From: Elmis aenea
Lineage: Eukaryota > Arthropoda > Insecta > Coleoptera > Elmidae
Reading direction: 5' to 3'
Assembly: GCA_947652605.1 (NCBI GenBank)
Contig: OX393579.1
Coordinates: forward strand, 47,126,970-47,190,969
Length of the DNA stretch: 64,000 bases
The notes beneath the pieces were generated by a model, which was not told the origin of the DNA, did not search any database, and saw only the letters and a program-made list of their open reading frames with translations. Positions 1 to 10,365 of this stretch are shown piece by piece; position 1 is the stretch's first letter, and the number at the start of each line of letters is the position of its first letter. Position numbers and translations under genes: made by a program.

Positions 1-1369
1 TAAAATATATAACAACTTGTCATTATGCGATGCATAGGAACTAGTCCGCTGCACATGGACTGTGCGGAGAGTGACGTCACGGCCAATCACAGCGCGTTTC
101 AGAATTTGAAATATAAAGGGCATTTTAAAAATTTATTTCTCGGAACTGGACGATTTTTTTTAAATTTTTGGTGGTTGAGAATAAACTTTATAGATCAGAT
201 TATCATTTAAAAAATATTTTATCAAGTTTTATTTTTTTGTGTAAACGCCCATTGTGGAGGCGAAGAATCCCCCTGAGACGAAAACTTTATTCGAAGGGCC
301 CATTACATCTGTTTGCATGTAGGCCCATTCACTTCTTGCTAGGCCACTAAGGATGTCTTTGCAAATGCACACTTGCAGTCAAATAATTCAACAAATACGT
401 TTTGCGGTTGTTTACGATATAGATTGCTTTGTGGAGCGATTTTTATGGTTATTCAAGTTTTATTTAGCTATTCTTTAAATGGAATTTAATTATGCCAAAT
501 TGTTTACAATGAATGTAGCACATTTTCGTATAAATATATTTTTTAACCATTCTAATTAATAGCTATAATAAAACAAACCAATGATGTTGGAACATTAACG
601 ATGGATTTTATAGACAAATTCTGTAACATTGAGGTTGGTTCCAGCTAATATCATAAATTATATTGTAGCTTGTGAACATTACATGCACAATTTTTAGTGG
701 ATAAAATATCGAGTATGACGCTAATCGCAGCATAGTAGCGATATTTATCGTCCTGACAATTTTGGCGCGCCATGGAATATTAATTAGGTAATTGTTATCT
801 TATCTATTAATATTCCTCACATCACCTCTCGTGAATTAAGTTCATCTATCGCCTGCTTTGACGCAAATTAGAATATTCCTGAAAATATTAAGATATTGAA
901 AAATAACTTATGAACTTTAGGAAAGATATATCCTCTGCTATGTTAATAATTTTATTTAATTAATTAGTGCGATTATGGCAGGGTTGTTTTTATATTGTTT
1001 ACCGGATTTGCGTTCTCAATTTTGTACGCCCGGAGCAATTGTCTTGTTTCTCCCACCCCAGGTATGGTGTGTTGTGCAGTGTACACAATGACGCAAACCA
1101 ATATTTACTATTTACACGATGGTTTACATTGGTTAACAACCGTAGGTGTTGTGAGATTTAGTACACTCGGTGCTAGAAAATTTGTTTATTCTAAATGATT
1201 GAGAGGTTGTTATATGAACCATTTATTTTAAAAATAGAGTAAGTCCATTTTTGAAAAAAATATGAGACTGATGATAACACTAGATAGATTTTAATACAGT
1301 ATGATCTTGTTAGCTGTAAACAATCTATGGTCAAGATCATTCAAAATCCCTTATATTTTGTCTATAGAG
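1..1369. other. Non-coding stretch, no gene recognised
   Basis: AT-rich sequence with only short chance ORFs. A full CRE-type palindrome TGACGTCA lies at 72-79, followed by a CCAAT box at 83-87, in a locally GC-richer patch. That pairing can occur in promoters, but no gene follows. I see no repeat boundary here. Confidence 0.5.
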
Positions 1370-1377
1370 GTTTTGAT

Positions 1378-2441
1378 TAGTGTTGCCGCCGAGACGAGAC
1401 AATTCTCGATCTCGTCTCGTCTCGAATTTCGAGATCGAGACAGGCATTTTTTTGTCTCGAAAATTCGAGACGAGATTAACAATCGTCTCGAAAATTCGAG
1501 ACGAGAACCTCGAGATTCTCGATCTCGACAGTATTTTTACATAAAGAAAAACTACGAAAAGTTTTAATATATATTTTATTTTTAAATTTTTGAAAACCAC
1601 TTGCAAATTAAACTTTTTATTAATTTTAAATATTGTGTAATAAATTTACAAGATTGCCAAGCATTGAGGCACAGCTGGTACACTGGTTACTTGTATACAT
1701 AAATAGTCTCAAGCCATTCTGGAGAGGTTTGGATATAAAACTTGATGACTTTCCCACCAAACCAATACATCTACATCTTCATTTGCTCGTGGCATTGCTA
1801 TATAGTCATCGATTTCCGTTCTCCAGTTGTTAATTGTTGCTGTGGACTTATTAAATAGGGCAGTTAAATTAAAAGAACCCATTTCGTCAGAATGGTTTGG
1901 TGAATTATCTCTGTAGTAAAAGTTTTTATAGACTTCCTTAAATTTTTGTATTGCCTCTGTTTGCAATTGTCGGCCCCAGGACGTTAGTTCAAAAGTTACA
2001 TTAAATACGTAATTGTGAATATATCTTTCAAAATAACCGATTCGTACGTGGAGTGCACTCCAGTGTTAAAAAGTTCAAATAAAATTTGTTTACCCTTTTA
2101 AGTCTTTTTTTGAGTGACCTTTGCTGCCCTTGAAAGAGTTGAAGAAATAAATGCATGCATCTAATAATATGCGTTCACATTATTTGCTTACACAGGGGAA
2201 GCACCGAACCTAAAACAGCGTTTTTTCTGTATATCATCAGGGACACTTAGTTAAAGCATTGCAATGTATAAATTCGGTTTGCACGAACTTAAAATTCGAG
2301 ACTCGAGATTCTCGAATTCGAAATCGAGATTGCACGTTCGAGAATTTTCGAGATCGAGATTGAGATTTAACTTTCGAGAATTTTCGAGATCGAGATCGAG
2401 AATGGATAAATCTCGTCTCGTCTCGTCTCGTGGCAACACTA
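1378..2441 (-). mobile_element. hAT DNA transposon, degraded, 1064 bp
   Basis: The element starts TAGTGTTGCC and ends GGCAACACTA, which are inverted terminal repeats. It is flanked by an exact 8-bp target duplication, GTTTTGAT, at 1370-1377 and 2442-2449, diagnostic of the hAT superfamily. Both subterminal regions (about 1390-1530 and 2290-2430) are packed with GAGACGAGAC/CTCGATCTCG-type repeats that can pair with each other. The interior keeps a decayed hAT transposase C-terminus on the minus strand. The element is too short for a full transposase, so it is an internally deleted, non-autonomous copy. Confidence 0.9.
1640..1990 (-). pseudogene. hAT transposase C-terminal dimerisation domain relic
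   Basis: On the minus strand an open stretch (1709-1966) ends with residues DVDVLVWWESHQVLYPNLSRMA split over the typical hAT C-terminal pattern: an acidic region, a W-W pair, then YPxLSRMA. After a stop codon, the same frame continues with DYLCIQVTSVPA, which corresponds to the conserved DYL-I-ATSVPAER segment of hAT dimerisation domains. The stop replaces the expected Arg after RMA, and the ERxFS motif that should follow is lost. Intact hAT transposases run 500-700 residues and only about 110 remain. It lies inside the 1378-2441 element and must once have been its transposase. It cannot encode an active enzyme. Confidence 0.82.
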
Positions 2442-2449
2442 GTTTTGAT

Positions 2450-3440
2450 AATTAACGTTATATTGCAAACATGTTTATTTTGAAAATAGTGTCAAAAAAA
2501 ATCAATTTTTGACACGTGGTCGATGTACAATTTTGTCGCTCTCCATAGCCAACTATAGAAAAAACGTCAAGGATTCTTTAAACGATTTGGCGTGCGCTGC
2601 ATAAATTTAAGCCATTACAAATCTGACATAAATGCCGATATAGACTTCCAAGAGGCGTCGTTAGTTTCACAAAACACAGCACACACACAAAATTAAGTAT
2701 CCTTTTTTCAATTAACAACCCCTTAAAAAATTATAAAATCGAGTATATAAATCAATAACCATAATGTTAACGCTTAATTTAACCGCCATTTTATGAATTT
2801 CTGCACAATATTACATTAATTTCGGGCAGCTTGAATTAAAGCCGTCACGAACAGGGGCAATAATGTCATTTTTATAGCCAACTACGGGTTTTTTTAGGTT
2901 GCCATAATTTACGACAAAATTTAGATGCCATAGTAAATCTATCGATAATAACGCCTGTTCGAATGCCATCATAAAAGCTTAATAAAAAAAATATCGTAAC
3001 ACAATAAAGATAAACTGTAAAGGTTTGTCTGATTTAAGTGAATGATTTGTGTATATTTTCAAATTTAAATACACATATTAGTATCTGTTATTTTAATTTA
3101 CATTTTATTTTGTTTTAAATTTTACAAATTTCGTTACGCTTCATAAGCACCATTTTTAAATTTTCTTGCTAGGAGCGACGATAGTGCGCGAAACTTGTAT
3201 AAAAATGCGCTGAGATAAGTAGCTACGTGGATTTTAGTAAACAAAAAGGATAATAATTTCGCACTCCAACATTTACAATCATTTTGGAAAACTTCGACCA
3301 CTTCAATTAAAAAAAAAAAAAGTCAATTACAAACAAAAAATGACAGTTAGATAATGTACCTATACAAAATTTTTGTGTATATTAATTAAAAAAACAATAC
3401 GGACGACTTTTGTCACCTTCTAATCATTTATTGTTTTTTT
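2450..3440. other. Non-coding AT-rich stretch
   Basis: No gene or repeat boundary recognised. Homopolymer runs of A/T are frequent. The right end merges with the AT-rich 3' end of the LINE relic that starts near 3441. Confidence 0.5.
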
Positions 3441-5075
3441 TAAATAAATTTATTTATTAAGTCCTGAGTAGGGATTCTGAGTCTCGACAATTTTTTAAGT
3501 CCCGGGACTCGAGACTTTTTTTATCAAAGTCCCGGGAATTCCCGGGACTTCGAGACTTTTGCGAATTTTATTTACATACTAGAAAATGGTGGTATTACCC
3601 GTCAAAAATGACGGAAGATTTTCTAAGGTGCAAGAAAAATGATTATATATTCATGTACTCAAAATTCATCGGCTATTTTCACTATAAAAAATAAGTTTTC
3701 TTGACAGTGACATTGTTTCTGAAAGCACCCGCTATATATTTAAAATTGCTTCTTTGCACGTATCGTGATCGTGAATCGGTCGTGACAGTTGACAGTTGAC
3801 AGATATATATTTTTTTAAATTAAACCATATTCGCGGATTTTGTTTTTGAAGCATTTATTTTATAAATAAACTAATAAAGTATAGTAGTAGGAGTAGTGTT
3901 ATAATTTTTAATTAAGTCTACATTCTACAGTAAATAAAGTATTTATTTCCAAGTAAATGCCCATTTAAATAAACTTAACAAATTTCATTAAACTTTAAAA
4001 CATAACAAGCATAATTAAAATATATTTTTACTAATAAACTTAACAATTATCCTTTAGCTTTAAGGCAGACAAGAAATAAACATAAACAATTAAATATGGC
4101 AGGCAAAAAATTTAAATAAAGTTAAGTAAATACTGATTGTTAGTATAAACTATAAACATAAAAAATTGTGAAACAAAATATTTTTGCTAAACGCATGGCA
4201 GTAAAATTTGTTTAAAAATAAGAAGTATAAAACATTAATGTCAGTGTTCTGTAACATTAAGTCTCGTCTCGAGTCTCGAACTAAATGTCCCGGGACTCGA
4301 GACTAAGAAAGTCCCGGGAATTCCCGGGACTTACGTCTCGGGAAATTCCCGGGACAGAATCCCTAGTCCTGAGTCCTTCTACTGTTAGGTGTATGACTGT
4401 TGAGTTGTGTTGTGCTAACTTTTTGCCATGTTTTTCTGTCTAGTGCTAGCTTTTTTTTATGTCTTTTCAATTGATTTTTCTATCCGTTGCTGCTTTTTCA
4501 ATTTCGTCTTGCCAGGTTTTTCTCGGTCTACCTCTTTTGTTTTTTCCCTGTGATTTTGATTCACTGGTTTTTCTGGTTAACCTTTCTTCTTTCATGACCC
4601 AACCAACCCAACTGTAATTTTGTTTCAACTGATTTGATCTTTAATCGTTCTCTACATGTTTCATTTTTGATTCTATCTTCTTTTGTTTTTCCTTTGATTT
4701 TTCTTAGAAACCCCATTTCTGCTGCATTCACACGGCTACTATTTTATTTGTGAGTGAGTGTTCACGTTTCACTTCCGTATAAAAGTGCCGAAGTTACTAC
4801 TTTTTTGACCACTTCCACTTTTGTTCGTTTTGGAACTTCTCTATTTCCAAAGAATGTTGTTCTTAAAATGTTAAATATTCTTCCCACATATCATGTCCTT
4901 TCGTTTATTTCCTCGTCAATTGCTCCATTTTTCTCTACGATCACTCCTAAATATTTAAAGCTTTCTACCTGTTCCAACCTAAGCCCATTTAAAGTGATGT
5001 TATGCCCTTTGTTCTCTGTTGTAACGATCATAGTTTTAGTTATGTCTGTATTTATTTTCACATTGGTTTATGAGT
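3441..5075 (-). pseudogene. Non-LTR retrotransposon (LINE) reverse-transcriptase relic, split by a hAT element
   Basis: Read on the minus strand from about 5075, the sequence encodes the C-terminal part of a LINE endonuclease/reverse-transcriptase protein. Fragments in order are DITKTMIVTTENKGHNITLNG, ESFKYLGVIVEKNGAIDEEI, LLYGSETWTL and AAEMGFLRKIKGKTKEDRIK, then a basic tail with ALDRKTWQKV and finally RRTQD. The FKYLG and LYGSETW blocks are hallmarks of LINE proteins just after the polymerase core. The catalytic YADD region and everything upstream are missing, as expected for a 5'-truncated copy. Stops and frame changes are present. The coding part reaches 4374, where the 3469-4365 hAT element is inserted. 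An A/T-rich 3' end with AATAAA continues at about 3441-3460. The LINE clade is not assigned. Confidence 0.82.
3469..4365. mobile_element. Non-autonomous hAT element, 897 bp, inserted in the LINE relic
   Basis: Inverted ends TAGGGATTCTG and CAGAATCCCTA are flanked by an exact 8-bp duplication, GTCCTGAG, at 3461-3468 and 4366-4373. Each subterminal region carries the perfect 20-bp palindrome GTCCCGGGAATTCCCGGGAC (3529-3548 and 4311-4330) plus shorter CCCGGG copies and GTCTCGAGAC-like blocks. The roughly 700-bp centre is AT-rich with no coding similarity recognised. Layout and duplication size indicate hAT. The element depends on a transposase supplied elsewhere. Confidence 0.9.
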
Positions 5076-5861
5076 ACTGTTTTAAAACACTAGGGTACGT
5101 TAGCATAAAAGTTGTGTTAACACAGGACCAAGGGCACCTAACATTGTGTTGAATTAAATATGTTGATCGGATTTTCCAATTATTGATTATGAAGTACTTG
5201 GATGAGCTCCAGGGTAACTCGGGACAATTTTTCAGATTTTATTACTTTTTTAGCATTCCCATGCTTATGCTTGATGTTCTTGATGTTAAAGCAAATCTAG
5301 TCATCCTTGCAGAAGATACAGCCATTGTCTGTTAAGCGCATAATCTCAGTGAGACATGCAAACAATTTCCAAGCCCACTTCACATTATAATTAACTGATT
5401 TCAGTATTGAGGCATTGTAATTAACATGAGCACAAGTGAAACTTGAAAACAACACGCATTCCAATTAATAATATTAATATAAAATAAACATTTAAATGAA
5501 AAAAAAGGAGAAGTGAAAAAACTATAATAAAATGTAAAAATATCTTAAATAATTTAAGGTTTTAATTTTTTATTTGTTTAGTTAAGTAAAACTAGCTTAT
5601 TTATGTAATGTTTTTTTTTCAACGACCACATTGATTATACTTATCTAACAAAAACAATAATATTGCAATAACTTACTTATTTTGAAAAAGAAACCTAACA
5701 ACCCATACATCAATGAAACGGAAAAACAATCTGTGTTTAATGAATCTATAGCCAAGTATGGTTGTCATTTAAAAAAAGTCCAGTTTGGCTTATATCTTAA
5801 AAATTAAGTGTGTCATGCTCATAACTTATTAGATAGGTACTTATTTCTAATTCTTCGTAAA
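5076..5861. other. Non-coding AT-rich stretch
   Basis: No gene, terminal repeat or tandem array recognised. Confidence 0.5.
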
Positions 5862-6296
5862 AATCAGCCCGATTCACTATGTACATTGCTAGGAAATAAG
5901 CAAGAATCGTACTTGTTAAGGAAACATTTCTTGCTAAGCAACAACAAATTTCTACTTTCATATTCACGAAGTATCTTGTCAAGATTGCTTGTTAAGATTC
6001 TTGCTTGCTTGGCAAACTTTATGGTTACTTAGCAAGATCTCTAAAATTTTGCATTCAGGAGCTGTTTTTGTAACAATCCTAAATATGTCAAATAAGCAAT
6101 AATTGTTTATAATTATCTTTAACTCAAAGTGTACGATTTTGTGGTTGCTAAGATTAGCAAGTAATAACGAAATTGGTCCGATAGGTTTCGATTTTCATAT
6201 AAACTTCATAAACGAATATCAAAATGCTGTAGCTCGGTAAACTAACAATAATTTACATTTTAATTACCCAAAATATTTAAATTAAATTATATTGAA

Positions 6297-6523
6297 CGTC
6301 TCAGATTAGAGTTTAGGCAATTAAGAGACGCCAGCAACCTTTTCGAAATTTCAACGCTAGTTTTGTTAAATTATAATTATAGAATGCCGAATTGTTTAGT
6401 TCTAAATTTAATAAATGAGTTACATCTTGATATAGAAGAAGCTGAACGGATAACTTCTATTCCAGATCATCTGCAAGTAAATCATCTCAAATTTTTTGTT
6501 ATTGCATTTATGAAATATGTATA
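6297..6523 (+). pseudogene. Harbinger-type transposase, N-terminal fragment
   Basis: The plus-strand reading frame from 6297 gives RLRLEFRQLRDASNLFEI, then a YRMPNCLVLNLINEL segment, then DHLQVNHLKFFVIAFMKY. This follows the N-terminal helical region of HARBI1-like transposases: an RDASNPFEL-like block, a Tyr/Arg-rich helix contacting DNA, then a LxFLATGSYQ-like helix, here LKFFVIAFMKY. No start codon is clear upstream. The frame is cut at 6523 by the TA-flanked foldback element, and I do not see the DDE catalytic domain resume beyond it. In an intact element this protein would cut and join the transposon ends together with the Myb-like partner. Here it is a broken fragment. Confidence 0.68.
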
Positions 6524-7277
6524 CAGTGTGGCTGATTTTTCATTGTCCAGCTTATATCTGCTGAAATATTAAAGTTACCAAAAAAAGTTAAATGAGAAAC
6601 TTATTAAACAAAAGCTGGTCTACAAGTTGGTGCTAAAAATTTTGTTCCATAGCCTACCAGTTTTTCGGAAAAATATCCAACTTTTGTTTTTTAAATAGAA
6701 CACCCTGTATATTTTTACAGAATCACACTCTAAATCAATTTCTCTTCACAAAGATATATCATAAGTACCATTTTGCTTTTAAATTATGCTCAATATTTCA
6801 AAAAAAGAGAATTATTATAGTCGCTGTGATATTGTTTTGTTTATTGCAAATACCTGTCAAATTTGTTTACATTAGCAAACACTTGTCAAATCAGACAGAA
6901 GTAAGTGTAATTATAATTAAGAAAAATGGACTATACAAATAATGAAAAAGTTGATATGCTGTGCTGTTTCCACAGCCGGCTATAATAATTCTCTTTTTTT
7001 GAAATATTGAGCATAATTTAAAAGCAAAATGGTACTTATGATAATATCATTGTGAAGAGAAATTGATTTAGAATGTGATTCTGTAAAAATATACAGGGTG
7101 TTCTATTTAAAAAACAAAAGTTGGATATTTTTCCGAAAAACTGGTAGGCTATGGAACAAAATTTTTAGCACCAACTTGTAGACCAGCTTTTGTTTAATAA
7201 GTTTCTCATTTAACTTTTTTTGGTAACTTTAATATTTCAGCAGATATAAACTGGACAATGAAAAACCAGCCACACTG
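6524..7277. mobile_element. Foldback/TIR element, 754 bp with about 300-bp arms
   Basis: The left arm (6524-6819) and right arm (6981-7277) are near-perfect inverted repeats around a 161-bp spacer. The insertion is flanked by TA on both sides (6522-6523, 7278-7279). Each arm contains a roughly 190-bp block with its own CAGTGTGG and CACCCTG ends (6524-6717 and 7094-7277), so the arms look like two inverted copies of a small CAGGGTG-type element fused to a second inverted segment. The spacer keeps a start codon and 19 sense codons of a transposon gene. The element interrupts the Harbinger transposase fragment and is therefore younger than the host element. Confidence 0.8.
6926..6985 (+). pseudogene. 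Start of a DUF4817-type helix-turn-helix gene, truncated after 19 codons
   Basis: The spacer of the foldback element has ATG followed by DYTNNEKVDMLCCFHSRL and a stop. The pattern M-x-(Y/F)-T-N-x-E-K-V-D-M-L is the opening of the DUF4817 helix-turn-helix proteins carried by many insect mariner-like elements. Only the first 12 or so residues agree, after which the sequence diverges into the right arm. The simplest reading is that the foldback element arose by internal deletion of an autonomous transposon, leaving its promoter side and first codons. The match is short, so confidence is moderate. Confidence 0.5.
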
Positions 7278-7607
7278 TATATTTTAGCTATTAGTTTGTC
7301 TAAGTTTTTATGACCATGGTTTCTACCAAACAATCGTAGGGCAAAATTTAAAATATCCAATGAGCCAGCTATCAATTAGTAGAATAGATAATTAACAAAA
7401 TATCTAATATATTTTCGATCCATTTTCTACCAAAATACGTTAAATTTCCTGTAAATAAAGTTTAAATGTAATCCTTATAGATTTTTAGAAAAAATTAATT
7501 TTCCTTATATTAATTACTTCATCGGTAGTCAGCTCTGCTGTTAGTTATAGAATCGGGAATCATCACAACCTATGAGTTTCGTTAATCGGTTTTTTAAGTC
7601 GTTTAAG

Positions 7608-7919
7608 TCAGTGTTGCAATATCCTCCAACCCCGGCTTGAATTAAATTTTAGTTTGTTTTGCCTTGCTTTTTTGCGAATTTTGGATTTTTTAAATAGCAA
7701 AAAATGGGACGTTGAAATACATGAAATGTATTTTATTGTACTACCCTTTTCCACTGCTCTGTCTTTACGGGACCCATTTTTAATGTTACTCAGGTTATTC
7801 GCTAGGATATCCCACTTTTCATCTAATTCCTTAGTTTTAAGAGCACGAAATTTTCCCGTTATCATTATGGTATTATTAGCAATGTAATTATCATTTACGC
7901 TTAATTTGTCCGTTTCCAC
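7608..7919 (-). pseudogene. Myb/SANT-like DNA-binding protein of the Harbinger element
   Basis: A 103-codon minus-strand frame begins METDKLSVNDNY. It contains ALKTKELDEKWDILANNLSN, which fits the first helix of zeste/Myb-like (MADF/SANT) domains where a Trp is followed by I/L-A--LN, then a short G-SRKDRAVEK segment. Near its end KKSKIRKKARQNKLKFNSS matches the WK-x-R-KKA-x-x-K helix that precedes a Gly-rich stretch in these proteins. The conserved Trp residues between these blocks are missing, and a low-similarity central part suggests frameshifts. In PIF/Harbinger elements this second protein helps the transposase enter the nucleus and bind the ends. Its location and opposite orientation inside 5865-8210 support that role. 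Confidence 0.55.
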
Positions 7920-8213
7920 GTTTTTTTTTTGTTTTTTTATCCATTTTTCAAAATGACAGCAATGACTTTTACAGAATGACAGAAGAAGAAAAAAATTTCG
8001 AGGTTACGAAATTCTTTCAAAGTTGACAGTTGTTAGCAATTTTATTTAACAAGAATAATTGCTAAACAAAACTTTAGCAATTCTTGTTACCACGTTTTTT
8101 ACAGAATACAAATTATACACATTCTTGCTGATATCTTTGTTAAAAATTACGACTTAAAGATATTGCTACCCAAACAATTTTCTTAGCAACGTACATAGTG
8201 AATCGGACTGAAT

Positions 8214-9890
8214 ATCTACAGGAATCATTTCAGATTTTGATTTTAACGTAGGTGGCTATGAAATTATTTACCGGTGAAAAAAAAATTTTTTGTTTTTTTA
8301 GTTTTTTCATAATTTTAAAACAGTTGAAGGTGTAGGTCAAATATAAAATGGCATTAAATTCGTCTTAAAATTCTGTCCAACTTTGTAAACAACCGACAAA
8401 GTTACCCATATAACACATGTGGATTATTGTCACATTGTATTGTAGTTCCATATAGCAATCGCATTTTTTATAGAGCAAATAATTTGTTCTCTTATTAAGC
8501 TCCTAAAAAAACCATTCTTATCAAGGTAACCAATTGCCATTTAGCAACACGACCTGCCAACATTCCAAAATCACTGTTCTCAACCCCAATCACGAAGTAG
8601 CAGAACAAATAATGCAAGAATTTATTTACGGCTACCAAGGGTCTCTCTGAATGCCGATCAAGGAGGTATCTAACCGTGCGGGAATCATCCAACCGAAAGA
8701 ACAGATGAAAGGGCATCTTTCAACTGTTTCTCGATTATTTATGATCGAGATACCACATCTGTCCGAACCAAAAGCACACGCGACAATGAAGTGTACCGCG
8801 TTCGCGTGGGTCACCATTGTTTGTCAACCTTTTTTTGTTTTTTATTGTTCCATTTAAATACACAATACTCGATAATATATCATCAGCAGTTTCGGTAACC
8901 TGATACGTTTAATTATCATGTTTGTACGTAAAACATTGTAATAGCTGACGCTCTAATCCTATTACAGCCGAAAGTTTAGTATAATTTTGTATTCATGGAT
9001 TTGTTTTTATAGGTGCGGATTATTAAAACAGCAAGATAATACGGTCAGTTAAATTGTGGAGTTAGCCCGTTAGCAGCACTTGTTATGACCAAGCCGTAGT
9101 TGTATTTACTTCAAAGTTAAATATTTATTTTGTGTGTTATAGTTGCGTTAGAAATTTTGAGGTTTACCTACGTAGTTTATAACTGAGTTTATCAAAGTTA
9201 GTGGTTATAATTTTAAAACGGATGCTGCAAAATGTGTCCTCAAAATTGAAGAAGTCCATAAAAACAGTAATTTTCGTCTTAGAGCTATTTTGCTTATTAG
9301 AGATTTTAAAATTAATGTATCCCAAAGTTGAAGCTTAACATGAAAATTTATCTTTATTTAATATGCAAAATCAATACAATTGGAGCAAAGTTATCAACGA
9401 TGGTGCTAAATAATAACTCAAAAAGGAAATAACCGCAGCCTTAATGTTTCAGAAAGTTTAAATGTAAAAAAAAGCAAAATTTAGTACACTATTTTATGAT
9501 GATGATTAATATGATCATGATTAACTAAAAATACGTAGACAGGTTTTGTTTAAAATCACTTAATTACTTAAATAAAGAGAAGAGACCCTCTCTTCGTCCA
9601 GTAGCTTACTTGTTTAACTTTAATAAAATAAGCTTAAATAAATCAATAAACTAATTTGAACCATCATGAAAGTTAAAAATGTTTATAATTGTAACAGCAA
9701 GTTAATCAGTTTCTCTATTGCACGTCTTTTTTCATTGATTATATTTATTATTTAAATTTAATCCCTAAAATTACTGTTAAACCTTACACTAAAGCCATAA
9801 AATTTAACATTATTTCAATCGTTGACCGTAAACGAATATTTCTTGCTTCTATGACCAAGCTGATTAGGTACTAAAAATTTAGAATTCTGC
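8214..9890. other. Non-coding stretch with a GC-richer patch
   Basis: No gene recognised. A patch at about 8495-8830 is GC-richer than its surroundings and holds overlapping 61-73-codon frames on both strands. None resembles a family I know, so they are left uncalled. The rest is AT-rich. Confidence 0.4.
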
Positions 9891-9953
9891 GCTTCCTAGT
9901 GTTTCTTCTCGAGAATTCACGCTCGAGATATTCTCGAGAAAGAAATATAATTT

Positions 9954-10365
9954 GTTTTTTGTGCGATCGTACTAGAAACAGCTGTTTGACGGACGCGTTA
10001 GCAACCATAAAGTACTGCATTACCTGCCCTATCCTTAGCAACGGCCGTAAAAGTCACTTTTCAGGCCGTTACCCTTAGCAACGGCCGAAAACGTAACTTT
10101 TACGGCCGTTGCTAAGGAGAGGGCCGGTAATGCAGTACATACGCCGTCATCTGTCAGTGACAGAATGTCACGTAGTTTCTAACCTATAATTTTGAAAATT
10201 ACTAAAAATTTAAATTGTTTTTAATTCGATCGCACAAAAAATGTAATATGCACCTCGGCCAAAACGTACTTTTTCGGCCTTGTCTGTTTGCTGGCCTCGA
10301 CTACGTCTCGGCCAGCAAACCAGACGCAGCCGAAAAAGTTACACTTTTTGGCCTTGATACATAAA
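9954..10365. repeat. Palindrome cluster, probable foldback element
   Basis: Outer inverted 15-mers TTTTTTGTGCGATCG (9954-9968) and its complement (10228-10242) bracket a large palindrome at about 10015-10137. Its arms share TACTGCATTACC-GCCCT and TTAGCAACGGCCGTAAAAGT. A second palindrome follows at about 10252-10360, with arms built on TTTGGCCGA/CGGCCAAAA and GTTTGCTGGCC. The GC-rich CGGCC motifs stand out from the AT-rich surroundings. No target duplication was recognised, so the exact element boundaries are uncertain. Confidence 0.6.

Larger units (their letters stand above)
5865..8210. mobile_element. PIF/Harbinger-type DNA transposon, degraded, about 2.35 kb
   Basis: The ends are inverted repeats: left CAGCCCGATTCACTATGTAC, right the complement of CAGTCCGATTCACTATGTAC. 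A 3-bp duplication AAT flanks it (5862-5864, 8211-8213); PIF/Harbinger elements make 3-bp duplications. Subterminal regions (about 5885-6040 and 8030-8200) are rich in TTGCTAAGCAAG-like motifs on both strands. The interior holds remnants of both genes typical of the superfamily: a transposase N-terminus on the plus strand and a Myb/SANT-like protein on the minus strand. The middle and C-terminus of the transposase, including its DDE catalytic domain, are gone. A 754-bp foldback element has inserted into the transposase gene. Confidence 0.8.

Noticed and set aside
72..87. CRE plus CCAAT box as a promoter
   Set aside because: No gene or transcript-like sequence follows. Single motifs of this size are expected by chance in 64 kb.
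1070..1190. Possible exon after a pyrimidine-rich CCCACCCCAG acceptor-like site
   Set aside because: Overlapping frames of 64-67 codons in two registers, no conserved protein features and no donor site that fits.
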